Below are positions 1 to 8,921 of a DNA stretch of 64,000 nucleotides, piece after piece. Made by a program: the position numbers and the translations under genes. The notes beneath the pieces are model-generated. The model was given only the letters and a program-made list of their open reading frames with translations. It was not told the DNA's origin and did no database searches. Each line of letters starts with the position of its first letter. Within the stretch, counting starts at the first letter, position 1. Source of the stretch: Pseudomonas quebecensis (GTDB taxonomy: Bacteria > Pseudomonadota > Gammaproteobacteria > Pseudomonadales > Pseudomonadaceae); the NCBI RefSeq assembly GCF_026410085.1, contig NZ_CP112866.1, positions 868,001-932,000 on the forward strand, written 5' to 3'.

Positions 1-642
<642 letters not shown>

Positions 643-663
643 GCCAGCCTTACCCCCGTACTG

Positions 664-702
664 AAAAAGCCCCGCCTGCAGTGATGCAGGCGGGGCTTTT
701 TT
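664..702. terminator. Bidirectional rho-independent terminator between groEL and the convergent phosphotransferase gene
   Basis: A GC-rich stem (gccccgcctgca / tgcaggcggggc) with a 4-base loop is flanked by an A-run on the left and a T-run on the right. It can therefore end groEL transcription and also transcription of the convergent gene at 727-2676. Confidence 0.9.
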
Positions 703-726
703 ATTGCTTGGGGGTCATGAGCTGGC

Positions 727-2676
727 TTAGCGCTCGGTCAGCCGTGGGCTCGTCTCCTGGGGCGCTTTCCAACTCAACAACTGTTGTTTGAACCCGTAGC
801 TGGCGGCCTGGTAATAGGTGATTGCTCGCTGGATCAAGGGATCATCACTGCCCACTCGCGACTCCTGGCTTTCAGCCAAGGCCTGGTCGTGGCGACGCAG
901 ACCCAGGCGCGGGCTGAGAATGGCCAGGTCCTTGCCGTCGAACAGCCCCAGATGCTGGTAATTGCCGACCACCACGCGCGGCGGCAGCGGGTTATCCTGA
1001 AGCAAGTCGCGGCCGAAGAACGTCGACTCGTAGCTCAGGTTGATCAGGCCCAGCAGGGTCGGCGCCAGGTCGATCTGACTGGCCAGTTGCGCGGACTCCC
1101 GTGGGTCGATCAGTTTGGGCGCATAGATGAACAGCGGAATCTGGTAGTTGGTGATGGGCAAGTCTTCCTTGCCCGCGCTGCCGGCCGTGTGATCGGCGAC
1201 GAACACAAAGATCGTGTTGTCGAACCAGGGCTTCTGACGTGCCGCGTCGAGGAATTCACCGATGGCATGGTCGGTGTATTTCACCGCGCCGTCGCGGCCA
1301 TTCCCGGATTTGATATCGATGCGCCCATCCGGATAGGTGTAAGGGCGATGGTTGGAGGTAGTCATCAATTGCAGCAGGAACGGTTGCCGCTTGGCGTAAT
1401 CGGCGTCGGCCAGTTTCAGGGTTTGTTTGTACAGGTCTTCGTCGGCCATGCCCCAGGCGTTTTTAAACGAGATTTCGGCCTCGGGTACGCTGCTCTGGTC
1501 GACCACGCGGTAACCGTTGCCGCTGAAAAACGCGTTCATGTTATCGAAGTAACCGCGCCCACCGTACACGAATACGCTGTCATAACCGACGGCGGTGAGC
1601 TGTTGCCCGAGGCTGGCGAAACCGCTTTCACGGCCGATGCGTTTGACGATCGAGCGTCCCGGCGTAGGAGGGATCGCCAGGGTGATTGCTTCCAGGCCCC
1701 GGTCTGTGCGGGTGCCGGTGGCGTAGAAGTTATTGAAATACAGGCTTTGTTTTCGCAACGCGTCGAGGTTCGGCGTGAGATTGCGCCCGTCGCCATTGCT
1801 GCCCATGTATTTGGCGCTGAAGCTTTCGATGGTTACCAGCACGATATTGGGCGTGCTCGGCGGGCTGGAGTGGCTGATGGACCGGCGGATATCCAGCGGG
1901 TCCTGGCCGATAAAGCGGGCGTTGGGCTCGCTGAGTTCGGCGCGCAACTGGCGGGCGACCACGTCGGTCGGCAGGCTTTTGTAGAACTGCGAGTAATCCA
2001 GTTCGTTGTTACGAAAGGCTGCAAAAAACTGATATGGGCCATTACTGGCCAGCTCGTTTTTGTAGGCATTGCCGCCCTGGGCGCGGGGGCTGTTCTGACT
2101 GATCAACTGCAGGCTGAGGCCGACGGCCAGCACCAGCACCACCGCGTTGAACAAGCGGCCGCGCAACGGTGGCAGTGGTGAGGCCGTGGCGGCATTGAAC
2201 GCTTTACGCAAAGCCAGGCTCAACACAATGGCCAGCATTGCCAATAAGCTGAGCAGTTTGCCGATCGGGTAGGACTCCAGCAGGTTGTTCAACACTTCGT
2301 CGGAATACACCAGGTAGTCGACGGCGATGAAGTTGAAGCGCACCCCGAACTCGTCCCAGAACAGCCATTCGGCGACCGAGGTAAACAGCATTGCGAAGAG
2401 ACTGACCGTGAGTACCGCCTGCAAAAACCAGCGGTGGCCGCGACGACGCCACAGGCCCGGCGGGCATAGCAGCACGTACAGTCCCAGCGGCAGCGCTGCG
2501 TAGGCAAGAAACCCCAGGTCATACAGCAACCCCACGCCGAACACCGGCAGCAGGTTACCGCCGACTTCGTCCAAGTGAGTCAGCAACAGCACGGCACGGG
2601 TGACCAGGAAAATCAGTAACCAGGCACCGGTTATCAACAGCAAATAGCGCATTGGCGCAGTTTTGACCAAACCCAT
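727..2676 (-). CDS. LTA-synthase-type membrane sulfatase/phosphotransferase
   Basis: A membrane enzyme of the LtaS/OpgB branch of the alkaline phosphatase superfamily. Such enzymes move phosphoglycerol or phosphoethanolamine onto envelope glycans. About five hydrophobic segments fill the first 190 residues, and a periplasmic sulfatase domain follows. Visible active-site features are VTIESFSAKYMGS (metal-binding Glu), TGTRTDRG (the nucleophile Thr region) and FVFVADHTAG (metal-binding Asp-His). The chosen start at 2676 has an AAGGAA site seven bases upstream; an earlier in-frame start at 2721 lacks one. The 649-residue length suits the family. The gene stands alone, convergent with groEL. The substrate cannot be read from sequence; periplasmic glucans or lipid-linked glycans are possible. 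Confidence 0.85.
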   Translation of the reverse strand: MGLVKTAPMRYLLLITGAWLLIFLVTRAVLLLTHLDEVGGNLLPVFGVGLLYDLGFLAYAALPLGLYVLLCPPGLWRRRGHRWFLQAVLTVSLFAMLFTSVAEWLFWDEFGVRFNFIAVDYLVYSDEVLNNLLESYPIGKLLSLLAMLAIVLSLALRKAFNAATASPLPPLRGRLFNAVVLVLAVGLSLQLISQNSPRAQGGNAYKNELASNGPYQFFAAFRNNELDYSQFYKSLPTDVVARQLRAELSEPNARFIGQDPLDIRRSISHSSPPSTPNIVLVTIESFSAKYMGSNGDGRNLTPNLDALRKQSLYFNNFYATGTRTDRGLEAITLAIPPTPGRSIVKRIGRESGFASLGQQLTAVGYDSVFVYGGRGYFDNMNAFFSGNGYRVVDQSSVPEAEISFKNAWGMADEDLYKQTLKLADADYAKRQPFLLQLMTTSNHRPYTYPDGRIDIKSGNGRDGAVKYTDHAIGEFLDAARQKPWFDNTIFVFVADHTAGSAGKEDLPITNYQIPLFIYAPKLIDPRESAQLASQIDLAPTLLGLINLSYESTFFGRDLLQDNPLPPRVVVGNYQHLGLFDGKDLAILSPRLGLRRHDQALAESQESRVGSDDPLIQRAITYYQAASYGFKQQLLSWKAPQETSPRLTER

Positions 2677-2877
2677 GTCTATGTTCCTTATATAAATGGG
2701 AGGCGATGGTCGTCCTGACACTGTAGTCAGTTTGTGAAGCTATAGTGAAAAACTCGTTGCCCTCTCAATTTGATTGAAAACCTTGATCCACGCGCCCTGG
2801 AGGTCTATCCCTGAGCCCGACTTGGCCTTAAGCTGCGCGAGCCAACACGGCCGTTACCGCGTACGGAGACACTGCCC

Positions 2878-3561
2878 ATGCGAATTTTATTGGTTGAAGA
2901 CAACCGCGATATTCTGGCCAACCTGGCGGACTACCTGGGGCTGAAGGGCTACACCGTCGACTGTGCGCAGGACGGGCTGTCGGGCCTGCATCTGGCCGCC
3001 ACCGAACACTACGACCTGATCGTGCTCGACATCATGCTGCCGGGCATCGATGGCTACACCTTGTGCAAACGCCTGCGCGAAGATGCGCGTCGTGATACGC
3101 CGGTGATCATGCTCACCGCGCGCGATCAGTTGGACGACCGGCTGCAGGGTTTCAAGTCCGGCGCCGATGACTACCTGCTCAAGCCATTTGCCCTGTCGGA
3201 ACTCGCCGCGCGCATCGAAGCGGTGCTGCGTCGTGCCCAGGGTGGCGGGCGCCGCGCGTTGCAAGTGGGCGACCTGAGCTACGACCTCGACACCCTGGAA
3301 GTGACGCGCGACGGGCGCCTGCTCAAGCTCAACCCGGTCGGCCTGAAGCTGCTGGCGGTGCTGATGCAGAAAAGCCCCCATGTGCTGCGCCGCGAAATTC
3401 TCGAAGAAGCGCTGTGGGGCGATGATTGCCCGGACAGCGACAGCCTGCGCAGCCATGTCCACCAACTGCGCCAGGTGATCGACAAACCGTTTGCCAAGCC
3501 ATTGCTGCACACGGTGCACGGCGTGGGTTACCGCCTGGCCGAGGGTCGCGATGGAGTTTAA
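2878..3561 (+). CDS. colR: OmpR-type response regulator ColR
   Basis: DNA-binding response regulator of the ColRS system, which protects membrane integrity and metal tolerance and supports root colonisation in Pseudomonas. The receiver domain (residues 1-115) has the acidic pair ED near residue 8, the phospho-acceptor Asp in LIVLDIMLPG, Thr in MLTARD and Lys in LLKPFA. A winged-helix output domain (about 125-222) ends in TVHGVGYRLAEG. The ATG at 2878 follows a GGAGAC site. The colS start overlaps the colR stop by 11 bases, so the two are translated together. Assignment as ColR rather than another OmpR-type regulator rests on the colS features and the downstream gene order. Confidence 0.92.
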   Translation: MRILLVEDNRDILANLADYLGLKGYTVDCAQDGLSGLHLAATEHYDLIVLDIMLPGIDGYTLCKRLREDARRDTPVIMLTARDQLDDRLQGFKSGADDYLLKPFALSELAARIEAVLRRAQGGGRRALQVGDLSYDLDTLEVTRDGRLLKLNPVGLKLLAVLMQKSPHVLRREILEEALWGDDCPDSDSLRSHVHQLRQVIDKPFAKPLLHTVHGVGYRLAEGRDGV

Positions 3562-4831
3562 GCAAAGCCTTGCCCAGCGGATCATCATCGCGTTTGCCTT
3601 GATGAGCGCACTGGTGGCGGGCGCCTTCGCCATGGGCATCGTTGCGACGGTGCACCTGGTGGAAGAGAAGTTGATTTCAGCGGGCCTGGGCGGTGACCTG
3701 CAACGCTTGCTGCTGATGGACAGCGTCGAAGACTGGAGTCATCGACCCGAGCCGGACCAACTGTTCTATTTCAGCGGCGGCCGTGGCGACTTTGAATTGC
3801 CCAAGGATTTGCGTCATCTGGAACCGGGCTTTCACGAGGTGTTTCGCGAGTCGCTGTCGTACCACGCCATGGTCGAAGTGATCGACGGTCGGCGCTATGT
3901 GCTGCTGCAGGACCAAAGTGACTTCGAAGAGCGTGAGCGGGTGCTGTTCGCCGTGGTCCTGGTGGGCTTTGTGCTCAGCCTGGCGCTGGCGGTGTTCCTG
4001 GGATGGGTGCTGGCGCGCAAGGTAATGGCGCCGGTGGTGCGCCTGGCTCGCCAGGTGCGTCACCGTGACCAGTTGCTGGGCCTGGCACCGCCTCTGGCGC
4101 CGGACTATGCGGCTGACGAAGTGGGCGAATTGGCCGTGGCCTTCGACGCCACATTGGGCCGACTGCGCCAGGCGCTGTCCCGTGAGCAGTTGTTCACCAG
4201 CGACGTAAGCCACGAGTTGCGCACCCCCCTGATGGTCCTGGCCAGTTCCTGCGAATTGCTGCTGGAAAATCCGGCCATCGATCAGCGTGGACGTAACCAG
4301 GTGCTGCGTATCGCCAGGGCCTGCGAAGAAATGCGCGAGCTGGTGCAAACCTTCCTGATGCTGGCGCGGGCGCAACACAGCGAGTCCACCATGTCGCCCC
4401 AGGTAAGCCTCACCCAGGTGGCGGAGGACTTGCTCGGGATCTGGCGCGAACCCATCGAGCAGAAGGGCCTGCAACTGATCTATCAACCGGGCAGCCCTCT
4501 GGACACACGCTACAACACCACCTTCCTGCACGCCGTAATGGGCAACCTGCTGCGCAACGCCTTGCATTACACCGAGCAGGGCTTTATCCGCCTGACCCTG
4601 GAACCTACCGGTTTCGTGGTGGAAGACAGCGGTGTCGGTATCCCCGAAGAAAAACGCGAGGCCATGTTCGAACCGTTCGTGCGTGGCAGTGAGAAGCGCG
4701 GTGAAGGCCTGGGGCTGGGCCTGTCACTGGTGCAGCGGATCTGCGAGAACCAGGGCTGGAGTGTCAGCCTCAGTACCATGGAACCCAACGGTTGCCGCTT
4801 TCACGTTGAGTTGAGTCAGGTCAAGCCTTGA
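3551..4831 (+). CDS. colS: Sensor histidine kinase ColS
   Basis: Inner-membrane kinase of 426 residues that partners ColR. There are two membrane helices (about 11-33 and 132-155), a periplasmic loop, a HAMP linker, the H-box SDVSHELRTPLM, the N-box NLLRNALHYTE and the G-box GEGLGLGLSLV. The periplasmic loop carries His35, Glu38, Glu96 and the pair Glu126/Glu129 (an ExxE motif). These are the residues reported as needed for zinc/iron sensing in P. putida ColS, and they fall at exactly those numbers when the start is placed at 3551. That supports both the identity and the start. A longer in-frame reading from 3491 lies inside colR and is not needed. Confidence 0.93.
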   Translation: MEFKQSLAQRIIIAFALMSALVAGAFAMGIVATVHLVEEKLISAGLGGDLQRLLLMDSVEDWSHRPEPDQLFYFSGGRGDFELPKDLRHLEPGFHEVFRESLSYHAMVEVIDGRRYVLLQDQSDFEERERVLFAVVLVGFVLSLALAVFLGWVLARKVMAPVVRLARQVRHRDQLLGLAPPLAPDYAADEVGELAVAFDATLGRLRQALSREQLFTSDVSHELRTPLMVLASSCELLLENPAIDQRGRNQVLRIARACEEMRELVQTFLMLARAQHSESTMSPQVSLTQVAEDLLGIWREPIEQKGLQLIYQPGSPLDTRYNTTFLHAVMGNLLRNALHYTEQGFIRLTLEPTGFVVEDSGVGIPEEKREAMFEPFVRGSEKRGEGLGLGLSLVQRICENQGWSVSLSTMEPNGCRFHVELSQVKP

Positions 4832-4935
4832 CCGCGTCTGCTGCCGCTATCCTGCCATAAGCCGCCGTTATTCGGCGAAGATGGCGACTTGCTATTGATT
4901 GTCTTTGTAAAGTCTTGAAATGTATGAAGTTGGAC

Positions 4936-4951
4936 AGGACAAGATTTTCAC
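4936..4951 (+). promoter_or_regulatory. Possible ColR binding site upstream of the methyltransferase gene
   Basis: The 16 bases aggacaagattttcac resemble the published ColR consensus YYNASNNYTTTTTCAC: A-C at positions 4-5, TTTT and the terminal CAC match, while four positions do not. It lies 68 bases before the methyltransferase start, where ColR is known to act in related strains. The match is partial, so this is a candidate only. Confidence 0.4.
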
Positions 4952-5018
4952 AACGAGTTGACCTGGCGATCACGTATCGCTGAATAGTTTGTAGGCATCA
5001 GTCATTGGAGACCTGTTG

Positions 5019-5699
5019 ATGCCTACCCCGATCAAACTCGAATTTTCCGAAAAGTACGACGATCAGCACGCTCAGAAATATTTGCTCAAGCATCAGGACA
5101 ATCTGGCGCGCCGGTTGTCCCACAAACGCGACGAGCAATTGGCCCGAGGCGCGCTGGCGATGGCGGGCGAGCCCGGTTTGGTTTTGGACTTGCCGTGTGG
5201 CGCCGGCCGTTTCTGGCCGCTGCTGGCGGAAAAGCCCAACCGAATCATTATTGGCGCCGATAATTCCGCTTCGATGTTGAAGATAGCAACCGGCGCCCAA
5301 CCGGCAGAGGTGGTGAAACGGGTACGGCCTTTGCAGACTTCAGCCTTTGATATTGATTTGCCAGATAACGCGGTCGACAGCATTTTTTGCATGCGCTTGC
5401 TGCACCACATAGGTGATCCGGCGCATCGCCTGGCGATACTGCGGGAGTTTCAGCGAGTTACCCGAGACAGCGTGATCATCTCACTGTGGGTTGACGGCAA
5501 TTTCAAGGCGTGGAAGCGCAAGCGTTCGGAAGCGCGTCGTCGTAGGAAAGGTGAGCAGGAAGGTTACCAAAACAGGTTTGTGTTACCGGCTGCTACTGTA
5601 GAAGCAGAATTCGAGCAGGCGGGTTTTCGCGTTCAGGAATCCCTGGACTTCATACCGCTCTACGCCATGTGGCGGGTATACGTATTACGCAAGAGGTAA
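5019..5699 (+). CDS. Class I SAM-dependent methyltransferase (Orf222 type, ColR target)
   Basis: A cytosolic methyltransferase of 226 residues. Motif I is LVLDLPCGAGRFWPLLA, followed by IIGADNSASML (acidic end of strand 2) and IFCMRLLHHIGD (motif IV area). A basic stretch (WKRKRSEARRRRKG) near residues 165-180 could contact a phosphorylated envelope substrate or nucleic acid. The ATG at 5019 has GGAG eight bases upstream; a TTG directly before it is less likely. The stop is 4 bases before wapQ. In P. fluorescens WCS365 the matching gene pair behind colRS is described as ColR-controlled and linked to LPS integrity. The actual methyl acceptor is unknown. Confidence 0.85.
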   Translation: MPTPIKLEFSEKYDDQHAQKYLLKHQDNLARRLSHKRDEQLARGALAMAGEPGLVLDLPCGAGRFWPLLAEKPNRIIIGADNSASMLKIATGAQPAEVVKRVRPLQTSAFDIDLPDNAVDSIFCMRLLHHIGDPAHRLAILREFQRVTRDSVIISLWVDGNFKAWKRKRSEARRRRKGEQEGYQNRFVLPAATVEAEFEQAGFRVQESLDFIPLYAMWRVYVLRKR

Positions 5700-5703
5700 C
5701 AGG

Positions 5704-6423
5704 ATGGCAGTTGAGTGCGTAGCAGGCAGTCACGTAGCTCCAGAAGAACGCTTCGATTATTTCTGGCGTCAGCAAGGCGAGTGGGTGGAAGAGCCCAATC
5801 GTCGTCGCGGTGGTGAAAGTGGGGTACAGCGAATCAAGACCGCCAGTGGTCGTTTGCTCTACAGCAAGCGACAGACCGGGCATATTTATCGCAGTTGGCT
5901 GCATCCCTTCGGGCGCCCCACGGTGCTGCGTGAGCGTGATGCTTTGAAGGGCTTGCGCCTGCTGGATGTGCGGGTGCCGGAAATGGTCTTCTGCGAAGCA
6001 CGTCGCGATCCCGAGCATCAATGGAAGGCGTTGTTGGTGACGGCTTCGCTGGATGGTTTCGACGAAATCGAAAAATGGTACGCCGCCGGTGGCCGTGAGC
6101 AGTACGGCGAGCAGGTGCACGAACGTCTGCTCAAGGAAGTGGCGACCACCCTGGCGCGCATGCACAAGGGGCGTTGGCAGCACGGCTGCCTGTACATCAA
6201 GCATATCTTTGCGCGGGTGACAGGCGAGGGTGACTCGGCCACGGTAGAAGTGGCGCTGCTGGATTTTGAAAAATGCCGCCAGCGCCTGACCGCTTATCGG
6301 GCGGCGTCCCATGACATGCTGCAACTGCGTCGCCATTCGTCGTGGAGCAGCGCCGACTGGGAAAAACTCAGCTACTTTTATGAGACGGCGTTTGGCAGCG
6401 CTATCAAGGGTTTAACCAGATGA
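5704..6423 (+). CDS. wapQ: Lipopolysaccharide-kinase-family protein (WapQ/InaA type)
   Basis: A 239-residue kinase-fold protein of the InaA/WaaP (Kdo/LPS kinase) family, expected to phosphorylate heptose residues of the LPS core at the inner face of the inner membrane. Kinase-like motifs are visible: LLYSKRQTG (the Lys of the N-lobe), HGCLYIKHIF (catalytic loop, with the usual Asp replaced by Cys in the HxD position) and VALLDFEKCR (the metal-binding Asp). It follows the methyltransferase by 4 bases and overlaps the next small gene by 4 bases, so it sits inside a coupled operon under ColRS. In P. aeruginosa the corresponding gene is called inaA. Confidence 0.85.
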   Translation: MAVECVAGSHVAPEERFDYFWRQQGEWVEEPNRRRGGESGVQRIKTASGRLLYSKRQTGHIYRSWLHPFGRPTVLRERDALKGLRLLDVRVPEMVFCEARRDPEHQWKALLVTASLDGFDEIEKWYAAGGREQYGEQVHERLLKEVATTLARMHKGRWQHGCLYIKHIFARVTGEGDSATVEVALLDFEKCRQRLTAYRAASHDMLQLRRHSSWSSADWEKLSYFYETAFGSAIKGLTR

Positions 6424-6647
6424 AGCTAGAAATAGCGCGAGGTTTGTTCCTGGTGGGAGCGTTGGGCGTGGCAGCCTTGGCGCTGGCCGCCTGGGAGCAG
6501 CCTCGTACTCAGGTACTCAGCGCGTCGCAGGGCGGCGCGCAATGCCTGTTGCCGCGTGTCGCCAAGGCGAGCACGGCGGCCAAGCCCGATCATGAACTGC
6601 TGCTGTTCATGTTCGGTCTGTCTCAAGGAATGAGGCCTCAAAGTTGA
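6420..6647 (+). CDS. Small membrane-anchored protein of unknown function in the ColR operon
   Basis: A 75-residue protein whose ATG overlaps the wapQ stop (ATGA), which implies translational coupling. Residues 6-25 form one hydrophobic helix (ARGLFLVGALGVAALALAAW), and the short rest would face the periplasm. There is no lipobox and no signal-peptidase site that I would trust. A terminator begins 20 bases after the stop, so this is the last gene of the operon. I do not recognise the family. The coupling and the hydrophobic start argue that it is real and membrane-linked like its neighbours. Confidence 0.7.
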   Translation: MKLEIARGLFLVGALGVAALALAAWEQPRTQVLSASQGGAQCLLPRVAKASTAAKPDHELLLFMFGLSQGMRPQS

Positions 6648-6667
6648 AACGTTTAAACCTCCCGAAC

Positions 6668-6697
6668 AGGGCCTTGCGATGCGAGGCCCTTTTTTTT
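6668..6697 (+). terminator. Rho-independent terminator of the methyltransferase-wapQ operon
   Basis: The stem agggcct / aggccct has a 9-base loop and is followed by eight T on the plus strand. It has no T-run in the other direction, so it does not serve the convergent DUF1513 gene. Confidence 0.85.
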
Positions 6698-6725
6698 GCG
6701 TTTTTTCCAGGCTGCCGGCTGGCGT

Positions 6726-7826
6726 TCACGCCAAGTGCAGGTGGTTATCCCAAAGCCCGGCCGGCAATTCCAAGGGTTTAGCCACCAACGGGGCCTGCCG
6801 GCAATCGTAGAAGCGGCACCGGCCCTGGCCCGAGGTGACCACGAACCCATCCGCCACCGCGCCCACACCCGCGCAGTCCGGCAGCGGACCGTCCAGGCAC
6901 AGCTCGCCGCTGTCCATGTCCCAGATAAAGAAGCGATTGCCGCGTGGCGCCGTCAGGGCCACCAGGCGCAACTCGCTGTGCACGGCCACGCTGGCGGTGT
7001 AATGCCCCATGGCCTGCAGTTGCGCGTCGGCCACCGGAAAAGCCATGAACGGTTGGCCTGGGCGCTTGATCGCCAGCAGTTCGGAGCGCTCCTGGGACGG
7101 GCCCATGAACTGCTGCCCGGTGAGAATCGTGCCATCGCTGGCGATGCCCATATGGCGCACGCTGTTCATCTGCTGGCCCAGGGTTTCCTTGCTGATCAGT
7201 GTGCCGTCGCGGCGCATCAGCACCAGGCTCGGCTCCATGGCGTTGAGGTTCATCTCCACGCGGCTTTCCGCTTCGGTGCGAATGCCTCCGTTGGCCACCA
7301 CCAGGGTTTCACCGTCGGGCATCCATGAGACCTGGTGCGGGCCGATGCCGTGGGTGGACAGCTCGGCGCTGTGCACCAGGCGCTCGCCCTCGAACTTATA
7401 CACGCCAAGGAGGCCACGGCCGGGGTCGGACGTATCGTTTTCGGTGGCGTACAGCCACTCGCCGCTCTTGTGGATTACCGCGTGGCCATAGAAGTGGCGA
7501 TTGGCATTCGAGGTGATGGTTTGCAGCAGCGCGCCGTCGCGCAGGTCGATCAGGTAACTCTCGGTGCCAGGGCGACGGGCAACGAACAGCGCAATCGGCA
7601 GCGTGGGGTGGTTGATAATGTCGTGGCAGCGCTGGCCAACCTGGGTAGCGAACACCTGCTTGCCGTCCAAGCGAAAGCCCACGGCGTAGTGCCTGCCGTC
7701 CGTATCGTCACGTGCCGACAGCAGCAGCGGGCCGCTGCCCTTCTGCTTGAACAGCGTCCAGCCACCCAACGTAAGTGCGCTGAGCAGCACGCTACCGAGC
7801 GCCAAAGCCTGTCGCCTGAGCATCAT
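6726..7826 (-). CDS. DUF1513 beta-propeller-like protein of the iron-linked imelysin operon
   Basis: A 366-residue protein with an N-terminal membrane or export segment (residues 8-24, ALALGSVLLSALTLGGW). A repeat-rich body of propeller type follows, with motifs such as HQVSWMPDGETLVVANGGI, which recur in seven-bladed WD40/YVTN-like proteins. Its start shares one base with the imelysin stop (TGATG), so it is the last gene of a coupled three-gene operon. DUF1513 genes regularly accompany imelysin genes in Pseudomonas, and a periplasmic role in iron handling is inferred from that. No catalytic residues are evident. Confidence 0.85.
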   Translation of the reverse strand: MMLRRQALALGSVLLSALTLGGWTLFKQKGSGPLLLSARDDTDGRHYAVGFRLDGKQVFATQVGQRCHDIINHPTLPIALFVARRPGTESYLIDLRDGALLQTITSNANRHFYGHAVIHKSGEWLYATENDTSDPGRGLLGVYKFEGERLVHSAELSTHGIGPHQVSWMPDGETLVVANGGIRTEAESRVEMNLNAMEPSLVLMRRDGTLISKETLGQQMNSVRHMGIASDGTILTGQQFMGPSQERSELLAIKRPGQPFMAFPVADAQLQAMGHYTASVAVHSELRLVALTAPRGNRFFIWDMDSGELCLDGPLPDCAGVGAVADGFVVTSGQGRCRFYDCRQAPLVAKPLELPAGLWDNHLHLA

Positions 7827-8890
7827 CAGTCACCGTCGTTGGCGTTAAAGCCCAGTTGGATCCCCAGCGCCTTGGCCAGCTCACCTTCGTGCAGGCGATG
7901 GACCACGTTGAGGCTGTCGTAGAGATCGTTCAGCTGCTGGCGCCCGGCGTCATCGTTCAACAGTTCGTTGAGGCTGCGCTGGTTGCTGGCGAACAGTTTA
8001 AGGGACGCGGCGTAGGCGGCGTCGATCTTGTCGGCCAAGGCTTTCTGATCCGCCGGCAGCAAGCCACGCAGGCCTTTATTGTCGACGCCGACCCACACGG
8101 TCTGGGCGGCCGCGAGGCTGGCCTCCAGGCTTTGCAGCGACGACTGGCTACGCCACGCATCGGCCTGGAACGGCTGCGGGATGCCTTTGGTCTGGCGGCC
8201 CATGGGCGTGCCGAGCTTTTTCTTCAGGGTGTCCAGTGCGGTCACTTGCACCCGCAGCAGATCGGCGATCGCTTCGTGGGAATCGGCGTAACGCTGGTTA
8301 GGGAACTTGCTCATTTGCGCGAGCATGCCGTCGGTGCTGTTCCAGCTGGCCAGGATCTCTTCGGCCAGGGCTTTCTGGCGCTCACCGATAGCCACCAGCA
8401 GCGGGCAGTAGCGGGCTTTCCGGGCGTCGTCGGCGAGGTCGGTCCTGGCGTCGTAGAGGATGTATTCGTAAGCCGACAAGCCCTGCACCACCACGCTGCA
8501 CTTGGCCAGGGCGGCGCCGTCGATCTGCGGCTGGGCCTCCACCAGTTGCTCGACCTGGCGACCCACCAGGTTCTTTTTATCCGGCCAGAACTGCACTTGC
8601 CAGGCGCGATTGCCTTCTGCCAGCGGGCCGATCAGCAGCGGCTGCAGTTCGGCCCAGGCTTTTTGTGCGTGCAGGAAGTCGGCGCGGGCGGTGTCCAGGC
8701 TTTCCTTGCCTTGGCAATAGGCCAATGCGCTGACCGCCAATTGGCGGTCGGCTTCCACCCAGCGGCTGTAGGTGGGCAGGATCACTTGCTTGGCGATCGC
8801 CGCCGAGGTCACGGCCTGCGGGTCCTGGGGCGAGCACGCACCGAGGGCAAGGGCGGCCAGGCTGGTGAACAACAACTTGGGACGGAACAT
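7826..8890 (-). CDS. Imelysin-family (M75-type) lipoprotein
   Basis: A 354-residue lipoprotein: the signal peptide ends in the lipobox LGAC, giving an acylated Cys19. The rest is a helical imelysin domain like that of EfeO and IcmP, which bind iron or act as periplasmic iron-uptake partners. The signature GxHxxE reads G-L-S-A-Y-E here (in VQGLSAYEYILY), so the metal-type His is replaced by Ser while the Glu is kept. This resembles the second imelysin of such operons rather than the catalytic IcmP type. It lies 31 bases after the di-haem gene and is coupled to DUF1513. Confidence 0.88.
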   Translation of the reverse strand: MFRPKLLFTSLAALALGACSPQDPQAVTSAAIAKQVILPTYSRWVEADRQLAVSALAYCQGKESLDTARADFLHAQKAWAELQPLLIGPLAEGNRAWQVQFWPDKKNLVGRQVEQLVEAQPQIDGAALAKCSVVVQGLSAYEYILYDARTDLADDARKARYCPLLVAIGERQKALAEEILASWNSTDGMLAQMSKFPNQRYADSHEAIADLLRVQVTALDTLKKKLGTPMGRQTKGIPQPFQADAWRSQSSLQSLEASLAAAQTVWVGVDNKGLRGLLPADQKALADKIDAAYAASLKLFASNQRSLNELLNDDAGRQQLNDLYDSLNVVHRLHEGELAKALGIQLGFNANDGD

Positions 8891-8921
8891 GTCGAGCTCC
8901 CTTCTGTAATTGGGGCGAAGC

